This document shows, piece after piece, positions 1 to 7,590 of a stretch of 15,857 nucleotides of DNA (its first letter is position 1; every line of letters starts with the position of its first letter). The notes below the pieces were generated by a model. It did not search any database. It saw nothing but the letters and a program-made list of their open reading frames with translations, and was not told the DNA's origin. Source of the DNA: an uncultured Lachnospiraceae bacterium (GTDB lineage: Bacteria; Bacillota; Clostridia; Lachnospirales; Lachnospiraceae). Location: assembly GCA_905193085.1 (NCBI GenBank), contig CAJJNI010000034.1:1-15857 (forward strand), read 5' to 3'. Position numbers and translations under genes: made by a program.

Positions 1-59
1 ATTGGCATAATTTACGCAGGCATAAAGAAAAATCCACAAATGTTATACCCTGGTAACTA

Positions 60-87
60 TTGCTTTTATGTAAATTTATGGTAAAAT
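60..87 (+). promoter_or_regulatory. Putative sigma-A promoter for the chemoreceptor gene
   Basis: A TTGCTT hexamer at 60-65 is followed after 16 bp by TAAAAT at 82-87, in an AT-rich stretch 48 bp before the start codon of the chemoreceptor. This fits the housekeeping -35/-10 pattern with a slightly short spacer. I saw no sigma-28 flagellar-type promoter and no riboswitch in the remaining upstream sequence from 1 to 134. The call rests on hexamer similarity only. Confidence 0.4.
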
Positions 88-134
88 ATAAAATAAAAAT
101 AATATTTTTATGAAGGAGAACGAGGTGATAAGGT

Positions 135-2147
135 ATGGCAGATAAAAAAATGCCAAAGCCCAAAAAGGCTGCTCAAACAACAATTTCTATCAAAGCTAAA
201 ATAATTGCTACAATAGTTCCTGTTGTAACGGTTCTGATTGTAATTATGATTATTTTATCTTACACAATTTCCAGTAAAATCATTTCCGGAAATGCTACAA
301 GTCTGTTAGAGTCATCTATCAGTTACCAGTCAGAAAGTATTTCGGCATGGCTTGATGAAAATTTAGCTGCATTTTCTGCGGCAAAACAGACTATTGAACA
401 GACTCATGCAGATGGGGAGAATTTACAGAAAATTTTAAATTCTTACTATGATTATAATGCCAACTATCCAAATGGACTCTATGTGGCCGATGAAAACGGT
501 ACTGTGATAAAAGCAGATGAATCAGAACAGAATTTCAGTGATGTGACAAATTCAACATGGTACAAAGAAGGTCTTACCCGTATTAATATGAAATACGGAA
601 GTGCTTATGAAAGCGAAGACGGTACAAAACAGGTCAGTGCCTCCGCAATGCTCAATGACGGTTCAGGACGAATCAGAATCATTTCTGCTGATGTATCATT
701 ACAGAGAATTGCAATCATCGTCAACTCATTTGTAAAAATGAACAATGCTGCCGCGTTTTTAGTTGATACAAATGACGGCACAATTTTAGCACATCGTGAT
801 GCTTCTTTAGTATCAACAAAGCTTGACACATCAAACAGTGATGCTTTTCTTTCTTCTGTTGCAGACAAAATTGATACTGTAAACTATGATACATGTGAGC
901 TTAACGGTAATCTTACAGGGTTTGAAACTATCACAGGTACTGACTGGGTGCTTGTATCATACATACCTGACAAAATCATTTATGCAAATGTTAAAAGTCT
1001 TCGTTTGAAAATGATTACAATCGCTGTTATTGCTTTAATAATTCTTTTAGTATTAACCGAACGGATTATACACATGGTAGTAAAACCTGTGCGAAGCCTT
1101 ACACACACAATAACAACAATGGCTGACGGAGATTTTACTGTAGATGTTCATGTTAAGGGTAATGATGAAATAGGTCATATGGGCCGGAGTGTTGCCCACT
1201 TCCTTGATTCTGTCAGAGGTATGTTAAATGAAATTCACGAAATTTCTGACAAAGTATCAAACCAGTCTGATACAACTAATGACTTATCAATTGCCATGTA
1301 TGATTCAGCATCCGTTCAGGCAGATTCAATGAATCAGCTTAATACAACTGTTGATGAATTATCCAAATCAATTACTGAAATAGCTGAAAATGCCACAACA
1401 CTTGCCATGGTTGTATCTGATACTAAACTGACAAGCGTTGAAGTTGAAAAACATATGAAGGAAACTGTAGATACTTCTGAACAGGGTAAGGAAGATATGC
1501 ATCATGTAAATGATGCAATGCATAACATCAGCTCTTCTATCCGCAAACTTGACGAATCAATAGATAAAGTCGGTACAGCTTCTAATGAAATACATAAAAT
1601 TGTATCGGTTATCGGTGATATAGCTGATGAGACTAATCTTCTTGCACTCAATGCTTCTATAGAAGCTGCAAGAGCCGGAGATGCCGGCAAAGGATTTGCA
1701 GTTGTCGCAACAGAAATAGGCAAGCTTGCACAAACAAGTACCGAATCTGTTGAAAACATTGTAAAACTTATAAACGAAGTTACTAACCTTGTAGAAGAAA
1801 CCGTTCATCAGGCTGATGACAGCATGAAAAACATTGACGAAAGCAGCACAATGATTAACACTGCACTTCATACATTTGATAAAATATTTAACGATATCCA
1901 GACAACTAAAGAGCTTATAGATGAAATGATGTCTAAAGTAAATCAGGTTGATTCTGTTGCTACAAATGTAGCAGCAATTTCAGAAGAGCAGGCTGCAAGT
2001 ACACAGGAAATCCAGACAACTTCAGAAGATATGGTTACACAGGCTAACCGTATTGCCGAAAACAGCAGTTCCGTAATGGAAGATGCAAAAGAACTGTCTG
2101 AAAGCGCAGATAATCTTAAAGAACATATTGAACACTTTAAAATTTAA
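135..2147 (+). CDS. Methyl-accepting chemotaxis protein with periplasmic Cache-type sensor
   Basis: This is a transmembrane chemoreceptor that would signal to CheA/CheW. After a basic N-terminus, a first membrane segment lies at about residues 23-45. An extracellular sensor of about 240 residues with dCache-like features follows (for example a WYKEG-type segment and a late GTDWVLV strand). A second membrane segment is at about 291-312, then a HAMP domain to about 366 and a long helical signalling domain. The signalling hairpin tip is recognisable from about residue 493 (IGDIADETNLLALNASIEAA and onward). The C-terminus (EHIEHFKI) lacks a CheR-binding pentapeptide. The start is supported by GAGGTGA eight bases upstream. 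It is followed 54 bp later by a sugar-binding lipoprotein on the same strand, which suggests that the ligand may be presented by that protein. The family assignment is firm; the ligand is unknown. Confidence 0.96.
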   Translation: MADKKMPKPKKAAQTTISIKAKIIATIVPVVTVLIVIMIILSYTISSKIISGNATSLLESSISYQSESISAWLDENLAAFSAAKQTIEQTHADGENLQKILNSYYDYNANYPNGLYVADENGTVIKADESEQNFSDVTNSTWYKEGLTRINMKYGSAYESEDGTKQVSASAMLNDGSGRIRIISADVSLQRIAIIVNSFVKMNNAAAFLVDTNDGTILAHRDASLVSTKLDTSNSDAFLSSVADKIDTVNYDTCELNGNLTGFETITGTDWVLVSYIPDKIIYANVKSLRLKMITIAVIALIILLVLTERIIHMVVKPVRSLTHTITTMADGDFTVDVHVKGNDEIGHMGRSVAHFLDSVRGMLNEIHEISDKVSNQSDTTNDLSIAMYDSASVQADSMNQLNTTVDELSKSITEIAENATTLAMVVSDTKLTSVEVEKHMKETVDTSEQGKEDMHHVNDAMHNISSSIRKLDESIDKVGTASNEIHKIVSVIGDIADETNLLALNASIEAARAGDAGKGFAVVATEIGKLAQTSTESVENIVKLINEVTNLVEETVHQADDSMKNIDESSTMINTALHTFDKIFNDIQTTKELIDEMMSKVNQVDSVATNVAAISEEQAASTQEIQTTSEDMVTQANRIAENSSSVMEDAKELSESADNLKEHIEHFKI

Positions 2148-2155
2148 CCTAAATA

Positions 2156-2175
2156 GCGGATTTTAAAATATCCGC
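2156..2175 (+). other. Small intergenic hairpin between chemoreceptor and binding-protein genes
   Basis: GCGGAT at 2156-2161 pairs with ATCCGC at 2170-2175 around an eight-base AT loop, directly after the chemoreceptor stop codon. No T-run follows, so it is a poor terminator. It could be an mRNA processing or stability element that sets the ratio of the two products of a shared transcript. The role is inferred only from position. Confidence 0.4.
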
Positions 2176-2201
2176 CTGTATATAAGAAATGAGGTTTATC
2201 C

Positions 2202-3179
2202 ATGAAAAAATTATCAAACATAATACTTCCTCTGATTCTTTGTATGATTTTACTAACAGGCTGTGCAAACAGTAAAAGTCAACAGGAAAATGCAAGTGGA
2301 ATTAAAATGTATCTTACCGTATCAACAGCAGATACTTTTCGTCAGACAATTATGGATTCCGCAAAGAAACATGCAAGTGAAGCCGGAGCAGAATTAGTTG
2401 TTAAAGATGCCGAAGGCTCACTTGAAAACCAGTTAGCACACATTGAAGAAGCCGTTAATGGCGGATATGATGTTATTTTATGTAACCCGGTAGACACAGA
2501 TACAGCACTTCAGCTTCAGGTAGCTGCCGGAGATTTACCTATTGTATTTTTCAACTCATGTCCTGATGATAACAGATTACAGGCTGACAAATATATATTT
2601 GTCGGTTCAAACGAGGAAGAAGCCGGCAGATATCAGGCAGAATATATTTTAAATAAATATTCAAATCAGGATACAATAAATGTAGCTATATTTAAAGGCG
2701 AGAAAACTCACTCAGCAACTCTTGGCAGAACAAATGCATTGAAGAAAACATTAAACGACTCAGGCAAAAAAATAAATTATGTATTCGAGGATAATGCTGA
2801 CTGGTCTACCGAAACCGCTGAAAAATATTTTGAATTATTTTTAAAGACCGGTCAGAAAGCAGATGCTGTAGCCTGCAACAATGATGATATGGCACTTGGA
2901 ATAGTTAACGCATGTGAAAATAACAATATTTCACTTGACTCAGTTCCTGTTATCGGTGTCGATGCAACAGAAAAAGGTTGTAAGTCTATTGCAGAAGGAA
3001 AAATGGCATTCACAATATATCAGTCCGGTTCAGGTCAGGGCGAATATCTTATAAAAGCCGCAATCAGACTTGCACATGGTGATTCCCTTGACGGACTTGA
3101 TTATCTTTCAGATGATGGAAAATATGTGTGGGTTCCATTTGAAAAAGTCGATAAGAACAATGTTTCAAAATATCAGTAA
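2202..3179 (+). CDS. Sugar-type periplasmic-binding lipoprotein (Peripla_BP_4 family)
   Basis: This is a ribose/galactose/inositol-class substrate-binding protein tethered to the outside of the membrane. The N-terminus is a lipoprotein signal peptide: basic MKK, a hydrophobic run and a lipobox LLTGC with the lipidated cysteine at residue 21. The mature protein shows the two-lobe binding fold: a repeated 'GYDVILCNPVDTD' type loop, a VGSNEEEAG segment at the second-lobe entry, CNNDDMALG, and the characteristic VPVIGVDAT strand followed by GKMAFTIYQ. GAGG lies eight bases before the ATG. No permease or ATPase gene lies next to it; the next gene is convergent after a terminator. Together with the chemoreceptor just upstream, this suggests a sensing rather than an uptake role, although it could serve a transporter encoded elsewhere. 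Confidence 0.93.
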   Translation: MKKLSNIILPLILCMILLTGCANSKSQQENASGIKMYLTVSTADTFRQTIMDSAKKHASEAGAELVVKDAEGSLENQLAHIEEAVNGGYDVILCNPVDTDTALQLQVAAGDLPIVFFNSCPDDNRLQADKYIFVGSNEEEAGRYQAEYILNKYSNQDTINVAIFKGEKTHSATLGRTNALKKTLNDSGKKINYVFEDNADWSTETAEKYFELFLKTGQKADAVACNNDDMALGIVNACENNNISLDSVPVIGVDATEKGCKSIAEGKMAFTIYQSGSGQGEYLIKAAIRLAHGDSLDGLDYLSDDGKYVWVPFEKVDKNNVSKYQ

Positions 3180-3234
3180 ACAGAAGATTTATAACCGATA
3201 TATTGATATATACGGATATAAATGTATAACAGAC

Positions 3235-3277
3235 AAAACACCAGGCTTCATCAAATCAAACTGAAGCCTGGTGTTTT
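3235..3277. terminator. Strong rho-independent, likely bidirectional terminator
   Basis: A 16-bp perfect stem (3235-3250 with 3262-3277) closes an 11-base loop. The stem core is CACCAGGCTTCA. On the plus strand it ends in five T residues, and on the minus strand it is followed by TTTTG. It sits between the convergent ends of the binding-protein gene and the PqqD/HprK-like gene, and its edge touches the stop codon of the latter, so it can end both transcripts. Confidence 0.9.
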
Positions 3278-4566
3278 TACATATCACTATCTATATATTC
3301 TTTCATTTTCGCCGCCGCTGATGCATTTTCAGTGCAGTATAATCTGTATATTTTAGTTTTTTCTGTCAGCTTTTCTGCAAAATCTGCTGTTTTTTCAAAT
3401 AACTGCCTTGTCCACAAAGGCGATATAGTTCTCTGCACAAACATAAGCTGGCTTTTATCGGACGGTGTTTTCTCAACCAAATCTTTCGCAGACTGCTTTA
3501 TAAAAATAATTCCGCCAAGCTTATATTTTTTCTCCGTGTATATTTCAGAAGTACCACACCACGGAATTCCATACACAACTGCTTCTTCATTTTCAAACCC
3601 TACCATGTTCAAATCGCCATTTATTAATGCAGAACCATAATACTTATTCCAAAGTTTTGTGTGTGTAGATTTTCCCTCTCCTGATTTTCCTGAAAAGAGC
3701 CATGCACACCCATTATATTCTACAGATGCCGAATGTATCAGATAACAGTCGTTATTCTGCGCAAACACAACAAATGCAAAACGCATTGCCATAAATATTT
3801 TTTCTTTCAGTTCAGCTGTATCCTCTGAATATGCGTAATAGCATAATGCCTGCTGTCCGTCTTTACTTATATGCAATTCATGTATATCAGCAGTTTCAGG
3901 AAATAACATCACATAAAATTGCGGTGTATCCATTATTATTACTTCTCTGTTACGCAAAATTACCACACCGTTAAGATGCTCCTTTGGCACTGCATTTATC
4001 AAGGTAAACTGCTGAATTTTATCAGAGGAAGTAATGCTTTCTTCAAATTTAAATTTCTGCCAGTTTTTGTGTAAAAGTTCTTTCGGACCATTATAGACCA
4101 CAAAAAGCGGACCTGTTTTATAGCAGTTTTCAAACACATTTTTTTTATTTTTGATTTCATTTTCCAAAGTAAATTTTATTTCACATTTTGGTTTTTTACA
4201 ATTTACTTCTTCCTTAACACATTTTAAATTGCATATATCTGCGCCGCCTGATTTTACCGTATTCATATCTGAATAATCTGATTTATCAATTACATATCCA
4301 CTCTCTATAAGCCAGTCAACAAGTTCATTCAAATCTTTTTTAAGACCTGGCAAATCTTCTTTTGTTAAATGGTATTTCTCTGTAAATTTTTTTACAATAT
4401 CATCAAATTCCATTTCTTCACATAAAAGTTCCAGAAGATATCCACTGCTTTCGTTCAGTTCAAGGGACTGTTTATAATCAGCTATCTTCTGTCCTGTTGG
4501 AAACAAATAATATATATCTGCAAACTTTCGCAAAACAAAATGTTCATCTAATCTCATAATTATCAT
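3277..4566 (-). CDS. PqqD-like / HPr-kinase-like (HprK-related) fusion protein
   Basis: The N-terminal ~90 residues resemble PqqD-family peptide chaperones: MRLDEHFVLRKF, an LNESSGYLLELL helix, then a winged-helix-like DIVKKFTEKY...LNELVDWLIESGYV. The C-terminal half resembles HPr kinase/phosphorylase P-loop domains: IHSASVEYNG, Walker A GKSGEGKST at 293-301, an INGDLN acidic strand near 318, and YGIPWCGTSEIY. Between them lies a linker with four cysteines at residues 112, 116, 123 and 128. No membrane segment is seen, so a cytosolic protein is expected. The fourth codon (ATG at 4557) may be the true start: the only purine-rich site, AGAAAG, is ten bases before it but abuts the upstream ATG. 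The PqqD half suggests binding of a leader peptide or protein and the kinase half phosphotransfer, but the substrate is unknown. No RiPP precursor or radical SAM gene is visible in this window. Transcription is probably through or from the structured leader upstream. Confidence 0.85.
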   Translation of the reverse strand: MIIMRLDEHFVLRKFADIYYLFPTGQKIADYKQSLELNESSGYLLELLCEEMEFDDIVKKFTEKYHLTKEDLPGLKKDLNELVDWLIESGYVIDKSDYSDMNTVKSGGADICNLKCVKEEVNCKKPKCEIKFTLENEIKNKKNVFENCYKTGPLFVVYNGPKELLHKNWQKFKFEESITSSDKIQQFTLINAVPKEHLNGVVILRNREVIIMDTPQFYVMLFPETADIHELHISKDGQQALCYYAYSEDTAELKEKIFMAMRFAFVVFAQNNDCYLIHSASVEYNGCAWLFSGKSGEGKSTHTKLWNKYYGSALINGDLNMVGFENEEAVVYGIPWCGTSEIYTEKKYKLGGIIFIKQSAKDLVEKTPSDKSQLMFVQRTISPLWTRQLFEKTADFAEKLTEKTKIYRLYCTENASAAAKMKEYIDSDM

Positions 4567-4576
4567 ACTTTCTATT

Positions 4577-4627
4577 TAACTAATGTTGTTTAAATAATGT
4601 TGATATCAAAATTAACTAATATTGATA
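4577..4627 (-). repeat. Three AT-rich direct repeats with a 10-bp palindrome in the leader
   Basis: Read on the plus strand, three imperfect copies of TAACTAATGTTGATA occur at 4577-4588 (12 matching bases), 4591-4605 and 4613-4627. Spacings between starts are 14 and 22 bp. The second copy runs into a perfect palindrome TTGATATCAA at 4600-4609. They lie 11-61 bp before the start codon of the PqqD/HprK-like gene and could be operator sites or part of the leader. I cannot assign a binding protein. Confidence 0.45.
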
Positions 4628-4649
4628 CCCAAAGACAGGAACCATAATT

Positions 4650-4819
4650 ACGATGCCGACGGATTGCTCCGTGCTCCGCACTCCCACACTCCTTCCCAAT
4701 ATTCGCATATCGTGTGATTATTATCACACTTTTATGCTCATATCGGGGCGGGTCTCAAGGTCTTTCACCCACATATGAGCAAGCTCATGTGGGTTTAGAC
4801 CTTTCTACCCTGGCATCAT
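4650..4819 (-). ncRNA. Structured RNA element, about 170 nt, in the leader of the PqqD/HprK-like gene (family not recognised)
   Basis: Read as minus-strand RNA, the element is closed by an 8-bp helix P1 (4812-4819 with 4650-4657). P2 pairs 4797-4803 with 4757-4763, then 4789-4794 with 4767-4772 and 4784-4788 with 4775-4779, ending in a CUUG loop. P3 pairs 4740-4747 with 4695-4702, a GA/GA internal loop, 4733-4737 with 4705-4709, an AAA/GA loop, then 4723-4729 with 4712-4718 around AAUA. P4 pairs 4668-4672 with 4659-4663 around a GCAA (GNRA) loop. P1 and P3 each contain a G-U pair that would be an A-C mismatch on the other strand. The element is more GC-rich than its surroundings, and its first bases overlap the stop codon of the nucleotidyltransferase gene. 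There is no U-run, so it is not a simple attenuator. It may be a cis-regulatory leader, an independent sRNA, or a copy of a repeated intergenic element. Confidence 0.6.
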
Positions 4820-6066
4820 TTAAATAATTCAATTTCTTTTAACAGTCTGCTTCTTTTCTTTGCTTTCTTTAATATATCTACACTTGTAGTTTTTCTTATC
4901 TTCCTGTTATTATAAATAAACCGAATAAGGGTAGCAATCCACAATACAGGCCAGAATAAAAATATTTTTCCACATTTTGGATAGTTTAAATGCATCTGAT
5001 GGTGGAATTCTCTTATATATCCGTTAATTCCGCTGCCACGCACAATTACCATTCTGTCTATGCTTGAATGTCCAAATTCTTCTGCCTCGACAACTTCAAA
5101 CATCATATTTCTGCTTAGCTGTTTTGCTTTCTCTATAGTAATTTCTTCTTCAAATATAAAACTTACTTTAGAAGCTGAAAGTCCAAGATAACCAACACAT
5201 GCCGCTGTGACAGTCTGCGCAAACATTAAAAGGCCGCATTCATTTACAAGCTGCATAAATATTTTGCATTGTTTTTCATCAATATCATGCCTGAAATACG
5301 CAACCCAGTCACAAAATAATTTCAGGCCGAAACCTGAGCGCAGAAAATGCTGCAACATGTGAAGCAACAGATAAAATGCATGATATCCGTCATCTAATAC
5401 CGGAAGCATAACTCCCATTACATCTTTTTTATTCACATGCTCTTTGCAGTCATTATATATTTTTTCAAGACAACGGTTAGTTTTATTGTTGTCAAATGGT
5501 TCTGCAAACATAACATGCATTTCGATTTCTATTCCTTCTTTTGTCACAAATGCAATATGATGATGAACCATCTGCTCTTCATTCTTTTTAAAACCGGCTT
5601 TTGTTAAAACTTCTTCTGTCTTCTTAATATCATCTTTGTTAAGGAGAAGTACATCAACATCTCCTGATTTTCTAAGCTCAGGCACCGGATAAAATTCACT
5701 TGTAGTACAGCCTTTTAATATAACTGCCGGTATATCAGCTTTCTCCAGGAGTTCTATGACAGTCCGGCTTAAAAAAAGCAGATGATAATTTTGAAGAATT
5801 ATACTGTTACTTATAACTTTAAGCCGCTGTCTAAGGCTTGCAGGAAGCACTTCTCCACCCGATAATACATCATACAAAAGACTTAAAACACCATGTTTAT
5901 CCGCAATATCAATAAACTTCTGCCAATTAGTATCAGAATTTTTATTTCTTTTAATTATTATCATTTCTGCCTTGTGTTCAAACTCACTTCCAAAGGCCTC
6001 TGAAAATACCAACGACAACATTTCAAACAACAGATATTCTTCATTGTCAAAATCTTTACGCATCAT
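4816..6066 (-). CDS. Nucleotidyltransferase-fold family protein (NTP_transf_5-like)
   Basis: The protein has the minimal nucleotidyltransferase signature. A strand/helix with VILKGCTTSEFYP (residues 115-127) precedes the metal-binding pair GDVDVLL (D136, D138), and a third acidic strand IEIEMH (E182) follows. The N-terminal ~110 residues and the C-terminal half are helical. A hydrophobic stretch near the C-terminus (IFLFWPVLWIATLIRFIY) may contact the membrane. Family members are found in polysaccharide and peptide-modification loci; their nucleotide and target are generally unknown. It starts with two consecutive ATG codons after an AAAGGGG ribosome binding site. Its stop codon lies inside the first helix of the structured element, and the PqqD/HprK-like gene follows on the same strand about 250 bp later, so the two may share a transcript. 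It diverges from the DUF4832 gene at 6148 with an 81-bp gap. Confidence 0.8.
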   Translation of the reverse strand: MMRKDFDNEEYLLFEMLSLVFSEAFGSEFEHKAEMIIIKRNKNSDTNWQKFIDIADKHGVLSLLYDVLSGGEVLPASLRQRLKVISNSIILQNYHLLFLSRTVIELLEKADIPAVILKGCTTSEFYPVPELRKSGDVDVLLLNKDDIKKTEEVLTKAGFKKNEEQMVHHHIAFVTKEGIEIEMHVMFAEPFDNNKTNRCLEKIYNDCKEHVNKKDVMGVMLPVLDDGYHAFYLLLHMLQHFLRSGFGLKLFCDWVAYFRHDIDEKQCKIFMQLVNECGLLMFAQTVTAACVGYLGLSASKVSFIFEEEITIEKAKQLSRNMMFEVVEAEEFGHSSIDRMVIVRGSGINGYIREFHHQMHLNYPKCGKIFLFWPVLWIATLIRFIYNNRKIRKTTSVDILKKAKKRSRLLKEIELFK

Positions 6067-6147
6067 TTATCCCCTTTATTGCCAAAACATTCTTTTTCTG
6101 TTACTATGATGTCAGAGTCATAAGTCCACACTAGCCCGGAGGTAACT

Positions 6148-7590
6148 ATGAAATCAAAAAAATTTTTATTACTTATATGCTTAATAACCTGTGCTGCAAT
6201 TATCATTTCAATTGTATATACAAAGATTCCCCGAAATAAAAAAGCTTCATACGCTTCAAATGAATCCTTTACTGAAACTTCTGTGATTTTCCAGAATCCT
6301 TATCTGGGTTTTTATCACCTTTATGGTTATATGCTCTCTAATGATGATACCACGAATGCTATACAACTTGCAAATACTATTACTCAAAATGACAATTATT
6401 CTCTTGCACTGTTAGAAATTAATCTTAAAAATTTCAATAATGAAGATTTGAGTGAGCAGGCACTTGCACAGTTAGATGCAATTCTTTCAGGCTGTGAATC
6501 TGCAAACAAAAAAATTATACTGCGTATTCTGTATGACTGGGACGGTATGGCACAGCAGACTGAACCGTCTGATATATCGGTTATTTTATCACATATGGAC
6601 AGCATTGCTCCAATTGTTAATTCTTATAAAAATACAGTATATATTATGCAGGGAATTTTTGTAGGAAATTGTGGAGAAATGAATAATTCTGTGTATATGA
6701 GCGATGAAAATATGAAAACACTCATAAATCATCTGAATGACTGCACTGATAAAGACATTTATCTTGCGGTAAGAACTCCTGCACATTACAGAATCATAAC
6801 AGAGCGCACTGATGCTATAACTGAAGAAGAGGCATTTGATGGAAATTTATATTCAAGAATAAGTCTGTTCAATGACGGAATGCTTGGCTCTGATACAGAC
6901 CTTGGTACTTATGGCACAAGTTCAAATAAAGGAAGTTCAAATCCGGCAGACAAAGGAACAAGAGCCGAAGAAATTGATTTCCAGAAACAACTGTGCAATT
7001 TTGTTCCAAATGGCGGGGAATGTGTTTTAGATAATTCATTTAATGATTTTAAAAATGCAATATCAGACTTTGAAAACATGCATGTATCTTATCTTAACTG
7101 CGACTATGATGCCGATGTCCTTAACAAATGGAAAAACAGTGTATATGAAGCCGGGGCAGACAATATATTTAACAACATGCCAGGCTATGATTATATAATG
7201 GCACACCTCGGATACCGATACACTATAACCGGCGCAGATTTTGAATACAACAGACTTAAAAGTTCCGATGCAGTATTTTCAATTCATATAAAAAACAGCG
7301 GCTTTTCATCAGCATATAAAAAGTTTGATGGAACTCTCATACTAAAGAGCACAAATGAATCTGATGAATATTTGTTTACTTCCGCATATGATAACCGCAC
7401 ATTAAAAAGTAACACAGAGGATAAAATAACATTTAACATTGACACTTCAACCGTTAATGAAGGCACTTACAAAGCATATTACATTATGAAAGATACTGCC
7501 TCTTCACCTGAAATTCCAATCAGATTTACTAATGACAGTTATTCAGATGAGACAGGTGTGTATCTGGGTGAAATTACGGTAGAACAATAG
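6148..7590 (+). CDS. Membrane-anchored DUF4874/DUF4832 glycoside-hydrolase-like protein
   Basis: The N-terminus (MKSKK plus a hydrophobic run to about residue 24) is a signal anchor. The cysteine at 15 sits in LITC and is followed by more hydrophobic residues, so a lipobox is unlikely. The extracellular part shows the hallmarks of this family: FQNPYLGFYHLYGY near residue 48, RILYDWDGM near 126, a QGIFVGNCGEMNNS strand with E177, and LFNDGMLGSDTDLGTYG. A C-terminal beta-rich module follows. The family looks like a TIM-barrel glycosidase plus beta-sandwich, but catalysis is not demonstrated to my knowledge. In this copy the residue two after the candidate acid E177 is Asn, where the paralog has His. 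It has a strong GGAGGT ribosome binding site. It is the only plus-strand gene in this half of the window, and its last 17 bp overlap the end of its paralog. Confidence 0.82.
   Translation: MKSKKFLLLICLITCAAIIISIVYTKIPRNKKASYASNESFTETSVIFQNPYLGFYHLYGYMLSNDDTTNAIQLANTITQNDNYSLALLEINLKNFNNEDLSEQALAQLDAILSGCESANKKIILRILYDWDGMAQQTEPSDISVILSHMDSIAPIVNSYKNTVYIMQGIFVGNCGEMNNSVYMSDENMKTLINHLNDCTDKDIYLAVRTPAHYRIITERTDAITEEEAFDGNLYSRISLFNDGMLGSDTDLGTYGTSSNKGSSNPADKGTRAEEIDFQKQLCNFVPNGGECVLDNSFNDFKNAISDFENMHVSYLNCDYDADVLNKWKNSVYEAGADNIFNNMPGYDYIMAHLGYRYTITGADFEYNRLKSSDAVFSIHIKNSGFSSAYKKFDGTLILKSTNESDEYLFTSAYDNRTLKSNTEDKITFNIDTSTVNEGTYKAYYIMKDTASSPEIPIRFTNDSYSDETGVYLGEITVEQ

Noticed and set aside
1..134. 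Possible c-di-GMP or other riboswitch before the chemoreceptor
   Set aside because: I looked for the conserved cores of c-di-GMP-I and related riboswitches and saw none; the stretch is AT-rich with only a promoter-like signal.
1557..1871. A 104-codon open frame antisense to the chemoreceptor signalling domain
   Set aside because: It is a shadow of a highly conserved coding region, with no domain or start signals.
3070..3264. A short frame over the end of the binding-protein gene and the terminator
   Set aside because: It runs through the strong terminator hairpin and is out of frame with the real gene.
4180..4234. CNLKC as evidence for a radical SAM enzyme
   Set aside because: The third cysteine of the cluster motif is missing and the flanking sequence is too short for a barrel; only a linker is supported.
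4650..4819. Structured element as a rho-independent terminator or CRISPR repeat
   Set aside because: There is no U-run after any stem and no regular repeat-spacer pattern; the helices form one branched fold instead.
6067..6147. A clear divergent promoter between the nucleotidyltransferase and the DUF4832 gene
   Set aside because: TATGAT at 6105-6110 is -10-like, but the only TTGCCA lies 20 bp upstream, too far for a confident call; on the minus strand I found no convincing pair.
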